DNA from: LMEP-6097 sp049314535
Lineage (GTDB): Bacteria; Cyanobacteriota; Vampirovibrionia; LMEP-6097
Direction: 5' to 3'
Assembly: GCA_049314535.1 (NCBI GenBank)
Contig: JBMOEX010000014.1
Coordinates: 1 to 27,458 of the forward strand
Length of the DNA: 27,458 nucleotides
Within the stretch, counting starts at the first letter, position 1, and each line of letters opens with the position of its first letter. Under the pieces are notes generated by a model, which was given only the letters and a program-made list of their open reading frames with translations, did no database searches and was not told where the DNA came from. Below, in pieces: positions 1 through 8,173 of this stretch. A program made the translations under genes and the position numbers.

Positions 1-552
1 ATGGCCGATAAGTCGGTTAGTAATTTGCTCGCGGCGGTTGAAGCTAGTCGAGGAAAAGCTTTTCATAGATTCCTTCACGCTTTAGGCATTAAACATGTAG
101 GTTTAAATGTAGCTCAATTGATAGCTTCCTTAATCCCTAATTTATCTGAGCTTGAAAATGAAGTTTTAGTAAATAATGGACAAGAGCTTTTGAAATTAGA
201 TGGTCTTGGGGAGAAGATTCTAGCTTCTTTAATTCAGTTTTTTCAGTCTGAGATTTATGCTCAGATAAAAAAAGATTATTATGAACTTGGTTTGAATTTC
301 ACAGAAGTAACGCAACGTAAGCTCTCTGACAGATTTTCAGGGATGACTTTCGTTATCACGGGGACTCTGTCCGAGAGTAGATCTTATTTCGAGAAATTAA
401 TTAAGGATAATGGTGGTAAAACCAGTTCGAGTGTCTCTAAAAGCACATCTTATTTACTATGTGGTGATGAAGCCGGTTCTAAGTTAGAGAAGGCTAACTC
501 ACTAGGCGTGAAGGTTTTAGATGAGGGTGAATTTAGGCGGATGCTTGAATAG
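1..552 (+). CDS. ligA: NAD-dependent DNA ligase, C-terminal part (5' truncated by window edge)
   Basis: This is the last 183 residues of a bacterial NAD+-dependent DNA ligase, which seals nicks during replication and repair. The first part (residues about 5-95) matches the helix-hairpin-helix region, with the LigA-like phrases SNLLAAVEASR and LHALGIKHVG. Residues about 113-183 form a BRCT domain, with FSGMTFVITGTLSESR, the glycine pair in DNGGKTSSSVS and a closing FRRML. The ATG at base 1 lies inside the protein and is not the real start, because the adenylation and OB domains must lie upstream. The gene ends 19 bp from the convergent typA stop, and no terminator is visible between them. Confidence 0.95.
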   Translation: MADKSVSNLLAAVEASRGKAFHRFLHALGIKHVGLNVAQLIASLIPNLSELENEVLVNNGQELLKLDGLGEKILASLIQFFQSEIYAQIKKDYYELGLNFTEVTQRKLSDRFSGMTFVITGTLSESRSYFEKLIKDNGGKTSSSVSKSTSYLLCGDEAGSKLEKANSLGVKVLDEGEFRRMLE

Positions 553-571
553 TCAAGACCGCTGTAATGTC

Positions 572-2395
572 TTAACTCATAGTCTGCTTTTTAAAAGCTT
601 TCTTGTCTAAAACCTGTTTACGGAAACGAATATTTAGAGGAGTGATCTCGACTAACTCTTCATCATTGATATAAACCAAGGCATCCTCTAAGCCTATATC
701 ACGAGTGGATTTAAGCTGCACTAAAACATCTGCTCCAGCTGAACGCATGTTAGTAAGAGCTTTTTCCTTAGTAAGGTTAAGTTCTATATCTTGAGCACGA
801 TTCGCTTCGCCGACTATCATGCCTTTATAAACTTTAGTACCAGGTTTTATAAAGAAAACGCCCCTGTCTGAGAAATTTTCTAGTGAATAAGAGGTAGCCA
901 CGCCTTCTTCTAAATTAACTAATACGCCAGGTCTCACTTTATCTATGTCACCAGCATATTCTCTGTATTCTATAAATGAATGACTCATGATACCAGTACC
1001 TTTCGTTATTCTTACAAACTCAGTCGCAAAGCCGATTAAACCTCTAGTAGGGATCATAAATTTAAGTGTAGTTCTGCCGTGAAGAGTATTCATATAGCTC
1101 ATTTCAGCTCTTCTTTTTCCGAGTCTCTCTATACAAGCACCAGAGAACTCATCTTCTACGTCTAAAATTAATTCTTCAAAAGGTTCATGTACTTTAGAGT
1201 TTACTATTTTTTGAATTACTCTTGGTTTGCCGACCTGAAACTCAAAGCCTTCACGTCTCATAGTTTCGATCAGTATACCTAAATGCAATTCACCTCTACC
1301 TGCGACTAAGAATGCATCAGTAGTGTCAGTAGCTGTTACACGCATCGCTACGTTAGTTTCTAATTCTTTTTCTAGTCTCGCTTTGACTTGCCTAGAAGTA
1401 ACGAATTTACCTTCTTGACCAGCAAACGGACTTGAGTTTACTGAGAAAATCATTTCTAGAGTAGGCTCATCTACTTTTATCGCTGGAAGAGCATCTGTAA
1501 GAGTTGGTACACAGACCGTATCTCCGATATTACCTTCAACCATACCAGCTAACATAACTATCATTCCAGCTGAAGCTGTCTCTAATTCGACTTTCTCTAA
1601 ACCATTAAAACCAAAAATCTTAGCGATTTTCTTTTTCATGATTTGCTTTTCACCATTTTCAATTTTGATAAGGTTTACTTGATCATTAACTTTCACGCTA
1701 CCATTAAGAACTCTACCTACAAGCATTCTACCTAAATATTCATTTGAATCTAAGCTCACTGTTTGGAATAAGAATGGTGCTTCTATATCTCCAGCCGGTG
1801 CAGGTACTTCTTTAAGAATGGTCTCTAGAATGACTTCCATGCCAGCATCTTTATCTTCAAGGCTAGCTTTAGCCATCCCGTTTACCCCAGAAGCATAGAT
1901 GATAGGGAATTCGATTTGACTATCATCAGCACCTAGATCTATAAATAATTCTAGAACTTCATCTATAACTCTTGCTGGATCAGCATTTAATTTATCTATT
2001 TTGTTAATGACGAGAATAGGCTTTAGACCTTTCTCAAAAGCTTTCTTTAAAACGAATCTAGTTTGAGGCATTGGTCCCTCAAAAGCATCTACCAGTAAAA
2101 GACAGCCCTGAACCATACCTAGAACCCTTTCTACTTCACCACCGAAGTCCGAGTGACCTGGTGTGTCTACGATATTTACTGTTTTATCACCGAATTTTAC
2201 GGAAGTATTTTTACTAAATATAGTAATTCCACGTTCTTTTTCTAAAGGATTACTGTCCATGACACAGATTACTCTTTCTTTATGATCTGCAAAGCAGTTG
2301 GTTTGATCTAAGATTGCATCTAGAAGAGTGGTTTTACCGTGGTCAACGTGAGCTATGATAGCGATATTGCGTATGTTAGTGATATTGGTAGACAT
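572..2395 (-). CDS. typA: Ribosome-associated GTPase TypA/BipA
   Basis: Translational GTPase of the elongation-factor-G family, acting on the ribosome in stress adaptation and large-subunit assembly. All G motifs are visible: the P-loop AHVDHGKTT at residues 15-23, GITI in switch I, DTPGHSDFGGEVERV, and NKIDK. EF-G-like beta-barrel and C-terminal TypA domains follow, including GRGELHLGILIETMRREG and RGLIGFATEFVRITKGTG. The length of 607 residues is normal. I chose the ATG at 2395 because MSTNITNIRNIAII matches the usual N-terminus. A GTG at 2416 would add seven residues. Neither start has a strong Shine-Dalgarno. Confidence 0.96.
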   Translation of the reverse strand: MSTNITNIRNIAIIAHVDHGKTTLLDAILDQTNCFADHKERVICVMDSNPLEKERGITIFSKNTSVKFGDKTVNIVDTPGHSDFGGEVERVLGMVQGCLLLVDAFEGPMPQTRFVLKKAFEKGLKPILVINKIDKLNADPARVIDEVLELFIDLGADDSQIEFPIIYASGVNGMAKASLEDKDAGMEVILETILKEVPAPAGDIEAPFLFQTVSLDSNEYLGRMLVGRVLNGSVKVNDQVNLIKIENGEKQIMKKKIAKIFGFNGLEKVELETASAGMIVMLAGMVEGNIGDTVCVPTLTDALPAIKVDEPTLEMIFSVNSSPFAGQEGKFVTSRQVKARLEKELETNVAMRVTATDTTDAFLVAGRGELHLGILIETMRREGFEFQVGKPRVIQKIVNSKVHEPFEELILDVEDEFSGACIERLGKRRAEMSYMNTLHGRTTLKFMIPTRGLIGFATEFVRITKGTGIMSHSFIEYREYAGDIDKVRPGVLVNLEEGVATSYSLENFSDRGVFFIKPGTKVYKGMIVGEANRAQDIELNLTKEKALTNMRSAGADVLVQLKSTRDIGLEDALVYINDEELVEITPLNIRFRKQVLDKKAFKKQTMS

Positions 2396-2493
2396 GTCAA
2401 GGAATAAATGTATCACGATTTGTGAGGCTTTATCCTAGTATCTAGGTTTTTGTTAAGTAAATTTAAGTTAAACTTTAAATTCCAGTACTAACT

Positions 2494-3198
2494 TTATTCT
2501 CTCTGAGCTCTTTCCCTAGTATTTTCATTAAGTATATTAATGGCACTGTGGGCATTTTCTATAATGGATCCAGAGATTTCTTGACTTGAATCTTTATCTT
2601 TACCTAAGTCATCAGTTTTCTTTTGGGAGCTATTTGTCTCGCTGCGAATTTCTTCTTCGACTTTTTCTGGATCAAGAATTTCGTTTTGCACACCATTAAC
2701 AACTTCAACAACGGAATTGCTGCCTTCGAGTAAATTTAACTCTTGAGTTTTCTCGTCTAATTTTCCTGTTAGATGAGATATAGCTGCATCTAGCTTGCTA
2801 TTATCTGTTTCTAAGGAACCTTTAAGCACAAGATTAGGCTCTTTAGCAAAAGTTTCTTTAATATCAGCTGTATATTGAGGATTTTTTATTTCATTTTCTT
2901 GCCCCAATATTGTCATGGTAATTTCGTCTCGAAGTACAGATCTATTTACATTTTGCCCAGTATTTTCTTGGTAAATAACTTGAGTTTTATCTGTTAAAGA
3001 GTCTATGCTGCCAGATGCTGAATCTATTTTTGAACTTTCTAAGTCGTCAATGCTCGCTCTTAACTCACTGATTTTACCTCTGGTTATATTTTTTTGACTA
3101 TCTGCTTGTTGAGTTGCTTCTGTTTTTAATCCATCAACTGCTGATTTTACCCCTGCGTTTTTATCTAGTCCAATATCTTTTTTGTTATTAATTTCCAT
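2494..3198 (-). CDS. Hypothetical hydrophilic, probably coiled/disordered protein
   Basis: A 234-residue protein that I do not recognise. It is strongly hydrophilic and rich in Ser, Asp, Glu, Lys and Asn. It has no signal peptide, no membrane segment and no cysteine. Stretches such as ISELRASIDDLESSKID and LDAAISHLTGKLDEKTQELNLLEG look like short coiled coils, and the C-terminal third (KKTDDLGKDKDSSQE) looks disordered. It diverges from the lipoprotein gene at 3326. A purine-rich GCGGAAAA about 8 nt before the ATG could serve as ribosome binding site, and it lies inside one arm of an inverted repeat (3205-3276). It is read as a real gene because it is a long open frame filling its slot, but no function is claimed. 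Confidence 0.7.
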   Translation of the reverse strand: MEINNKKDIGLDKNAGVKSAVDGLKTEATQQADSQKNITRGKISELRASIDDLESSKIDSASGSIDSLTDKTQVIYQENTGQNVNRSVLRDEITMTILGQENEIKNPQYTADIKETFAKEPNLVLKGSLETDNSKLDAAISHLTGKLDEKTQELNLLEGSNSVVEVVNGVQNEILDPEKVEEEIRSETNSSQKKTDDLGKDKDSSQEISGSIIENAHSAINILNENTRERAQRE

Positions 3199-3204
3199 CT
3201 ATTT

Positions 3205-3276
3205 TTTTCCGCAGATTCTCTGGATCACAGTATATGAAATTCTTATTAAGTTTTAATTAATAATCTGTGCGGAAAA
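3205..3276. repeat. Inverted repeat in divergent intergenic region
   Basis: The arm TTTTCCGC-AGATT (3205-3217) is the reverse complement of AATCT-(GT)-GCGGAAAA (3262-3276). This gives 8 + 5 paired bases interrupted by a 2-nt bulge, with a 44-nt loop. The left arm covers the probable ribosome binding site of the minus-strand gene starting at 3198. The right arm sits just before the proposed promoter of the plus-strand lipoprotein gene. It could be a two-sided operator, a leader hairpin, or the ends of a small mobile element. The sequence does not decide between these. Confidence 0.6.
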
Positions 3277-3283
3277 TGAAAAT

Positions 3284-3292
3284 TGCTATACT
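3284..3292 (+). promoter_or_regulatory. Putative extended -10 promoter for the lipoprotein gene
   Basis: TGCTATACT fits the extended -10 form TGnTATAAT with one mismatch. It lies 33 nt before the ATG at 3326 and just after the right arm of the 3205-3276 inverted repeat. No good -35 box is seen at 17 nt spacing, which an extended -10 can tolerate. This is a pattern call only. Confidence 0.35.
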
Positions 3293-3325
3293 TACATAAA
3301 TAAGGTGCAGGTTTAAATTTTCAGT

Positions 3326-3898
3326 ATGACATCGAAATATTATTTTTCCATTTTTCTATTTTTTTTACTAAACACAGCTTGCTCAAATCTTGCTGTTAAC
3401 GAAATGACGAAATATGATACTCGGCACTTAGCGAAGGGAGTTATTTCTTATAAAGTTTCTAATACTTGGGTTAAAGAAGCAGTTTCTAACTCTATGCGCC
3501 TAGAGCAGTATAAGATAGCTGATAATTCTAATCTTTCAGTTTCGTTTTTACCAGGTAATGCTGGTGGTTTGGATGCGAATATAGAGCGTTGGAAAAATCA
3601 GTTTTCTCAGGATGCGGCATTTAAGATTTTAGAAAATACTCAGTTTAATTATCGTTCTATTCCTGTAACTAAACTGTATTTAAATGGTAATTATTTAGAA
3701 TCTAAGGACCCATTTAATCCATCTGCTCAAAAGCTTTTACGTGAAAACTGGGCTGCTTATATTATCGTGGCTGAAACAGAGACCGGCACCTGGTTTTTTA
3801 AGGCATTAGGACCATCTCAAGAGCTTAAGCTAGAGGAGAATAATTTAGATGATTTCATGAGAAGCTTCGCTATTAAAAGAGAAACTAGTGAGCATTAA
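3326..3898 (+). CDS. Putative lipoprotein of unknown function
   Basis: A 190-residue protein with a basic N-terminus (MTSKYY), a hydrophobic core (FSIFLFFLLN) and a cysteine at residue 19 in the context LLNTAC. This suggests a type II signal peptide and lipid anchoring. The residue three before the cysteine is Asn, which is not ideal, so a simple exported protein is possible. The mature part contains SYKVSNTWVKE, LSVSFLPGNAGG and TGTWFFKALGPSQEL. This pattern resembles small exported proteins that carry one compact beta-rich domain, but I cannot name the family. It lies 55 bp before rmuC on the same strand, so the two may be co-transcribed. Confidence 0.7.
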   Translation: MTSKYYFSIFLFFLLNTACSNLAVNEMTKYDTRHLAKGVISYKVSNTWVKEAVSNSMRLEQYKIADNSNLSVSFLPGNAGGLDANIERWKNQFSQDAAFKILENTQFNYRSIPVTKLYLNGNYLESKDPFNPSAQKLLRENWAAYIIVAETETGTWFFKALGPSQELKLEENNLDDFMRSFAIKRETSEH

Positions 3899-3953
3899 AT
3901 GATTTTTTAATTTCGCTACCTATTTATTTCATAACTATTGAGATTTTATACCT

Positions 3954-5090
3954 ATGACTATTGATTTTATTATTCTGATTTTTTCTTTTGTATCCATAAT
4001 TTTGTCGATTTATGTTTTGGTGGAATTGTCCAGATTTTCTAAGGGCTTTTCTTTTAATCATCAGCAGCTTTCGTTATTTCAAGAGGGATTAGAAAATCGT
4101 TTTAGATCCTTGGATAGCGGTAGTCGCCAAGATTTTCAATCTTTGAAATCTACCCTTGAATCACGTTTAATGGCGATGCAAGAGGATAACAATTTAAAGC
4201 TTGAACAAATGAGATTGACTGTTGATGAGCGTTTGCAGGGTACTTTAGATAAACGCCTAGGGGAATCATTTAAGCGAGTTGATGAGCGATTAGAGCAGGT
4301 TTATAAGGGCTTAGGTGAAATGCAGAATCTTGCTGTCGGAGTCGGTGACTTAAAGCGCTTATTAAATAATGTAAAAACTCGTGGTACTTGGGGTGAAATA
4401 CAGCTAGGTAGCTTGCTTGAGCAGATTTTGGCTCCAGAGCAGTTTGATAAAAATGTGAAAGTTAGACCTAAATCTACTGAAATTGTAGATTTTGCGATTA
4501 AGTTTCCAGGTCAAGGGGATAGTCCAGAACCATTATGGCTGCCTGTAGATGCTAAGTTTCCCCAAGAAGATTATTTGAGATTAATAGAAGCAGGTGAGCA
4601 GGGGGATTTGATAGCTTCTGATAAAGCTTTAAAGCAACTAGAAACTAGGATTAAAGCTGAGGCTAGGTCTATCCGCGACAAATATATTCATCCGCCACAC
4701 ACCACTGATTTTGCTATTCTTTTTTTGCCGATTGAAGGTTTATATGCTGAAGTAGCTCGTAGACCGGAGTTGCTTGAAACTTTACAGCGTGATCATCGTG
4801 TAATTGTGGCTGGACCTTCTGTTTTAGCAGCTTTGTTAAATAGTTTGCAGATGGGTTTTAGAACTCTTGCCATACAGAAGCACTCTAGTGAAGTTTGGAA
4901 GCTTTTAGCGAGCATTAAGAAGGAGTTTTTTAATTTTGTTGTTCTTTTAGAGAAAACAGAAAAGAAGTTAGATGAAGCTAGCCAGTCCATTAAAGATGTC
5001 AGTGATAAAAGTTTGCGGATTGGTACTAAATTAAAGCGAGTTGATCTTCCTCAGAGTGAATCAGTAGACTTAGAGCCTCAAGAAGTTTAA
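3954..5090 (+). CDS. rmuC: DNA recombination protein RmuC family
   Basis: RmuC-family protein of 378 residues, a compact member of a family associated with limiting DNA rearrangements and related to nuclease-like folds. It has an N-terminal membrane segment (residues about 4-24, FIILIFSFVSIILSIYVLVEL) and then a long coiled coil to about residue 120. The RmuC core follows, with TRGTWGEIQLGSLLEQIL, PLWLPVDAKFP, HPPHTTDFAILFLPIEGLYAE, VIVAGPSVLAALLNSLQMGF and QKHSSEVWKLL. These are classic family signatures. Its last 65 bp overlap the 3' end of the convergent holA gene. Confidence 0.95.
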   Translation: MTIDFIILIFSFVSIILSIYVLVELSRFSKGFSFNHQQLSLFQEGLENRFRSLDSGSRQDFQSLKSTLESRLMAMQEDNNLKLEQMRLTVDERLQGTLDKRLGESFKRVDERLEQVYKGLGEMQNLAVGVGDLKRLLNNVKTRGTWGEIQLGSLLEQILAPEQFDKNVKVRPKSTEIVDFAIKFPGQGDSPEPLWLPVDAKFPQEDYLRLIEAGEQGDLIASDKALKQLETRIKAEARSIRDKYIHPPHTTDFAILFLPIEGLYAEVARRPELLETLQRDHRVIVAGPSVLAALLNSLQMGFRTLAIQKHSSEVWKLLASIKKEFFNFVVLLEKTEKKLDEASQSIKDVSDKSLRIGTKLKRVDLPQSESVDLEPQEV

Positions 5091-6048
5091 TCTCACCAAC
5101 CTTAATTCTCTTTTCATATTTAAAGAGTTGTTCAGATAATTTTTCTAATCTACTTAACTGGATGTTTTTAGAATTCAGCTTCAAGTGATATACTCTGCCT
5201 GATTTAATCCCAAGCTTTGCTGCTATTTGATCATTGTTGAATTTATTGATTTCAAGTAGCTTTATACCTTGATATAAGTTTAATTGATTATGCAGTAAAC
5301 CAATGATGCCTAGATTGTTTTTCTGTTCAGGATCCGCTTTGATTTTTCTTAACTCCTGAATGGCTTCATCTTTTTTGCCCAATATTAAAACCTCAGCGAA
5401 ACTAAATAAATCATATTTAGGCAGAGAATATTTTTTCAGTAAATTAAAATCTATTTTATCGAAAGACTGCGACAAGGTTTCTAATGTTTGAAATATTTCT
5501 GAAACATTCTCTGCGCCAAGATATTTAACAAACTGTTCTAAGTCTTTATCCAGAATTTTAACTTCGGGGCGTGTTTTAATTAATTTCTTTATGTAAATTA
5601 AGCAAGGCTCTAGGTCCCAGCTTTTAAATTTGTTTAATTCTATTTGATTGCAGTTATCAATCTTTTTCAACTCTTTAACGAATTTCAATGTCCCCTTGAT
5701 ACTGTCACTTGTAAATATCACCAAGCTCTCTTGCTGAGTGTTTTTGATGATATTTAAGCAAAATTCAATTAGCTTTTCGTCATCTTTATTTTTAGCAGGC
5801 TGCTCGTGGTCCTCTTCTTTATCTTTTTGCTTTAATAGATAGAAATCTTTAATAAGGTAAGCCTTTTTAGTGATGTCATTGCTGAAATTGAAAAGGCTCT
5901 GAGGACTATTTAGAAGATTAATTAGTTCAGAGATACTGGGACTCTCTACGCTTTTCAGTTCGCTTAAGCTGCAACCAAAGCCACAAATTAGCTCCTCTAG
6001 CTGAATTTGCTTTTTAAATTCATCATCTCCAGATAGGAGTACAAGCAT
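5026..6048 (-). CDS. holA: DNA polymerase III delta subunit (HolA-like)
   Basis: A 340-residue protein with the layout of the delta subunit of the clamp loader, which opens the sliding clamp during replication. The N-terminus LVLLSGDDEFKKQIQLEELI matches the family's usual opening. The C-terminal half has the typical helical features: LFSFAEVLILGKKDEAIQEL, LGIIGLLHNQLNLYQGIKLL, and the AAKLGIKSGRVYHLKLNS segment that corresponds to the conserved pattern near the C-terminus. An acidic/lysine-rich loop (KDKEEDHEQPAKNKDDE, near residue 80) looks like a lineage insertion. The gene follows the 108-residue orphan by 4 nt, so they are probably one transcript. Its 3' end overlaps rmuC by 65 bp. Confidence 0.88.
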   Translation of the reverse strand: MLVLLSGDDEFKKQIQLEELICGFGCSLSELKSVESPSISELINLLNSPQSLFNFSNDITKKAYLIKDFYLLKQKDKEEDHEQPAKNKDDEKLIEFCLNIIKNTQQESLVIFTSDSIKGTLKFVKELKKIDNCNQIELNKFKSWDLEPCLIYIKKLIKTRPEVKILDKDLEQFVKYLGAENVSEIFQTLETLSQSFDKIDFNLLKKYSLPKYDLFSFAEVLILGKKDEAIQELRKIKADPEQKNNLGIIGLLHNQLNLYQGIKLLEINKFNNDQIAAKLGIKSGRVYHLKLNSKNIQLSRLEKLSEQLFKYEKRIKVGEIKLLEALSLLIHSEEDQLALI

Positions 6049-6052
6049 ATTT

Positions 6053-6379
6053 TTAGCCTATCATTTTTGATATAGATACAGGCTTAAATAAATTTGCTCT
6101 TTTATTTCTCGTCTCCTCTTTTGGTCCAGAAGCTTCTTTGAGATTGCTTTCTGATCTAAGATTAGCTTCTCTTTCATCTTCTTCTCCAAGGTCAAATCTT
6201 TGCTGAGGGAATGGATTGATTTTTTTTGTAAATATCGGGACAGTAGTATCTCGTTCTTTTCTTCCTTGTTCTATTGCAGACTTTAATAATGTTGGCTGCC
6301 TTAGGTCGTCTCTTAACCTCGTAACTATAATTTCTCTTACTTTATTTAATTTAATTTTCTTACTAGGGTTTGCTGACAT
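6053..6379 (-). CDS. Small basic hypothetical protein upstream of holA
   Basis: A 108-residue protein that I do not recognise. It is highly charged (KKIKLNKVREIIVTRLRDDLRQ, then EEDEREANLRSESNLKEASG), lacks membrane segments and cysteines, and is probably cytoplasmic and partly disordered. A very good ribosome binding site (AAGGAGAAAAA on the minus strand, around 6381-6391) precedes the ATG, which supports real translation. The stop is 4 nt before the holA start, so it is likely the first gene of a holA transcript. Its role is unknown. Confidence 0.72.
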   Translation of the reverse strand: MSANPSKKIKLNKVREIIVTRLRDDLRQPTLLKSAIEQGRKERDTTVPIFTKKINPFPQQRFDLGEEDEREANLRSESNLKEASGPKEETRNKRANLFKPVSISKMIG

Positions 6380-6602
6380 TTTTTCTCCTTGATGCGTAAA
6401 GGCATTAATCCTGCTTTCACTTCCATTACCTAGGCTGATATTAAGCCTAAAACTTTAAAAAATGGTTAAGAGCTTAGCGTAAAGCTAAAATTTTAGTATT
6501 TTTTTCTCTTCCATCTCAGAAAAGCCATAAATACTTTGCTATCATATTAATTCGTTGTTTTTACGGCTAATGGTCGTAACTAATCTACGCTCAAGAATAA
6601 TC
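6380..6602. promoter_or_regulatory. Divergent control region of the ribosomal operon and the holA transcript
   Basis: This 223-bp gap lies between divergent transcripts. It holds an inverted repeat TAGGCT-GATATTA-AGCCTA (6431-6449) and a small dyad TTAGC-GTAAA-GCTAA (6474-6488). An extended -10-like TGCTATCAT (6537-6545) would start the rplB transcript about 50 nt before its ATG. Between that point and rplB lies a short dyad TTACG..CGTAA (about 6561-6580), which could be part of a leader. No convincing -35 box is present. Exact promoter positions are uncertain. Confidence 0.35.
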
Positions 6603-7445
6603 ATGGCCCTAAAGAAAAAAAATCCAAGAACACCAGGCACAAGAGGTTGTATTACTCTTGATAGGCAAGATATAACCAAGTCTAAGCCTGAAAAAGCCTT
6701 GTTGTCTAAGTTGAAAAAATCTACTGGTCGTAATAACGCTGGTAAGATCACTTGCAGGCATAAGGGCGGCGGAGTTAAGAAGAAATATAGAGTTATTGAT
6801 TGGAAGAGAGAAAAGTTTGGTGTGCCAGCTACTGTCAAGGCTATAGAGTATGATCCAAACAGAAATGTGCATTTAGCTCTTTTGTTTTATAAAGATGGAG
6901 ATAAGCGTTATATTCTTGCTCCGAAAGGTTTGACTATCGGTTCATCGGTTGAATCTGGTCCAGCTTCTGAGATTGCCGTTGGTAACGCTCTTCCTTTAAG
7001 AGATATTCCTCAAGGTACTAATATTCATAATATCGAACTTACTAAAGGTAAGGGAGCGCAGATGGTTAGAACGGCAGGTTCTTCTGCTATGCTTTCTGCT
7101 AAGGATGGCGACTATGCGATTCTGAAGCTGCCTTCAGGTGAGCTTAGAAGAGTTCATATGGACTGTATCGCTACTATTGGCGAACTTGGTAACGCTGATC
7201 AGAAAAACACTGTTATCGGTAAGGCTGGTATTAACAGGCTTAAAGGTATCAGACCTACGGTTAGAGGTTCTGCGATGAACCCAGTGGATCACCCTCATGG
7301 TGGTGGTGAAGGTAAGTGTCCTATTGGTGGTATTCCTAAGACATTCACTGGTAAGAGAGTTGGTCGTAAGACTAGAAAAGATAAAAAACTTTCTGCTAAA
7401 TACATCATTACAAATAGAAAAGGTAAGAAGGTTTCGGCTCTCTAA
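6603..7445 (+). CDS. rplB: 50S ribosomal protein L2
   Basis: Ribosomal protein L2, a primary 23S rRNA binder near the peptidyl transferase centre. Clear signatures are NPRTPGTRG at the start, CRHKGGGVKKKYRVIDWKR in the OB-like part, and MNPVDHPHGGGEGKCPIGG near the C-terminus with the conserved histidine. I place the start at ATG 6603 (MALKKKNPRTPG, 280 residues). The frame stays open to a TTG at 6555, but those 16 residues do not resemble L2. It is the first gene of the cluster here. The usual preceding genes rpsJ-rplC-rplD-rplW are absent, and a minus-strand orphan takes their place. Confidence 0.97.
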   Translation: MALKKKNPRTPGTRGCITLDRQDITKSKPEKALLSKLKKSTGRNNAGKITCRHKGGGVKKKYRVIDWKREKFGVPATVKAIEYDPNRNVHLALLFYKDGDKRYILAPKGLTIGSSVESGPASEIAVGNALPLRDIPQGTNIHNIELTKGKGAQMVRTAGSSAMLSAKDGDYAILKLPSGELRRVHMDCIATIGELGNADQKNTVIGKAGINRLKGIRPTVRGSAMNPVDHPHGGGEGKCPIGGIPKTFTGKRVGRKTRKDKKLSAKYIITNRKGKKVSAL

Positions 7446-7463
7446 TTTATAAAGGTTTAGTAT

Positions 7464-7745
7464 ATGTCACGTTCAACAAAAAAAGGTCCTTATATACATC
7501 ACTCTCTTAAGAAGAAAGTAGATGCATCTAAGCTTAAAGGCGATAAGAAGGTTATTAAGACTTGGAAGAGAGCTTCCATGATACTCCCTGATATGGTGGG
7601 TCTTACTATCGCTGTTTATAATGGTCAGAAGTTTATCCCTGTGTATTGCTCAGAGTCTATGGTTGGGCATCGTTTAGGTGAGTTTTCTTTGACTAGAACA
7701 TTTAGAGGGCATGCAGGGGCGAAGAAGGCAAAAGTTGGCAGATAA
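7464..7745 (+). CDS. rpsS: 30S ribosomal protein S19
   Basis: S19 at the normal length of 93 residues, a component of the 30S head that contacts S13 and 16S rRNA. Diagnostic stretches are MSRSTKKGPYI, KTWKRASMILPDMVGLTIAVYNGQKFIPV and VGHRLGEFSLTRTFRGH. A purine-rich AAAGG around 7451-7455 serves as ribosome binding site. Its TAA stop shares one base with the rplV start (TAATG), which suggests translational coupling. Confidence 0.97.
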   Translation: MSRSTKKGPYIHHSLKKKVDASKLKGDKKVIKTWKRASMILPDMVGLTIAVYNGQKFIPVYCSESMVGHRLGEFSLTRTFRGHAGAKKAKVGR

Positions 7746-8173
7746 TGACAGAGAAAAATATAATTACAGCTAGACTTGGATTTATCAGACAAACAGCGAG
7801 AAAGCTGCGTAGAACTGTTAATCTTATTAGAAAAATGAAAGCGGGCGAGGCTCGTGAAGCACTTAGCTTCATGTCTTATGCTGCTGCTGATCCCGTGAAA
7901 AAGCTTTTATTGAGTGCAATGGCTAATGCCAAGGCGAATCATGGAGTTGAGAATCCTGATGACTTATATATTTCTCAATTCTTGGTAGATGACAAGTCTA
8001 TTTTAAAAAGATTTAGAGCGAGATCGAAAGGAAGAGCTTTCTCTATTTATAAGAGATGTTCTCAGATGAATGTTGTATTGAGCGATTTAAAACCAGCTGA
8101 ATATGCTGCTCACGTGTGGGATGTTTCTCCGCGTAATAAGAAAAATAGAAACAAAGAGGAGTCTAATAAATAA
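7745..8173 (+). CDS. rplV: 50S ribosomal protein L22
   Basis: L22, which lines the peptide exit tunnel. Visible family features are ARLGFIRQTARKLRRTVNLIR, AMANAKANHGV and the basic beta hairpin RFRARSKGRAFSIYKRCSQMNVVL. At 142 residues it is longer than typical (about 110). The extra part is a charged C-terminal tail ending NKKNRNKEESNK. Start and stop codons overlap those of rpsS and rpsC by one base each (TAATG). Confidence 0.96.
   Translation: MTEKNIITARLGFIRQTARKLRRTVNLIRKMKAGEAREALSFMSYAAADPVKKLLLSAMANAKANHGVENPDDLYISQFLVDDKSILKRFRARSKGRAFSIYKRCSQMNVVLSDLKPAEYAAHVWDVSPRNKKNRNKEESNK

Noticed and set aside
2434..2451. Hairpin CCTAG-TAT-CTAGG followed by TTTTT, looking like a terminator
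   Set aside because: The T-run is on the plus strand, but no plus-strand gene ends nearby: ligA stops at 552 and the genes around are on the minus strand. A chance match is more likely.
5805..5825. Similarity of the holA acidic loop DNA (CTCGTGGTCCTC) to the palindromic element
   Set aside because: Only about 13 of 17 bases match and the segment is low in complexity. It cannot be told from chance without a family profile.
6474..6507. Dyad TTAGC-GTAAA-GCTAA followed by T-rich sequence
   Set aside because: It lies upstream of a divergent operon with no plus-strand gene before it, and the stem is only 5 bp. Not called as a terminator.
6555..6602. Longer L2 start at TTG 6555
   Set aside because: The 16 added residues (MFLRLMVVTNLRSRII) do not resemble L2, while ATG 6603 gives the canonical N-terminus.
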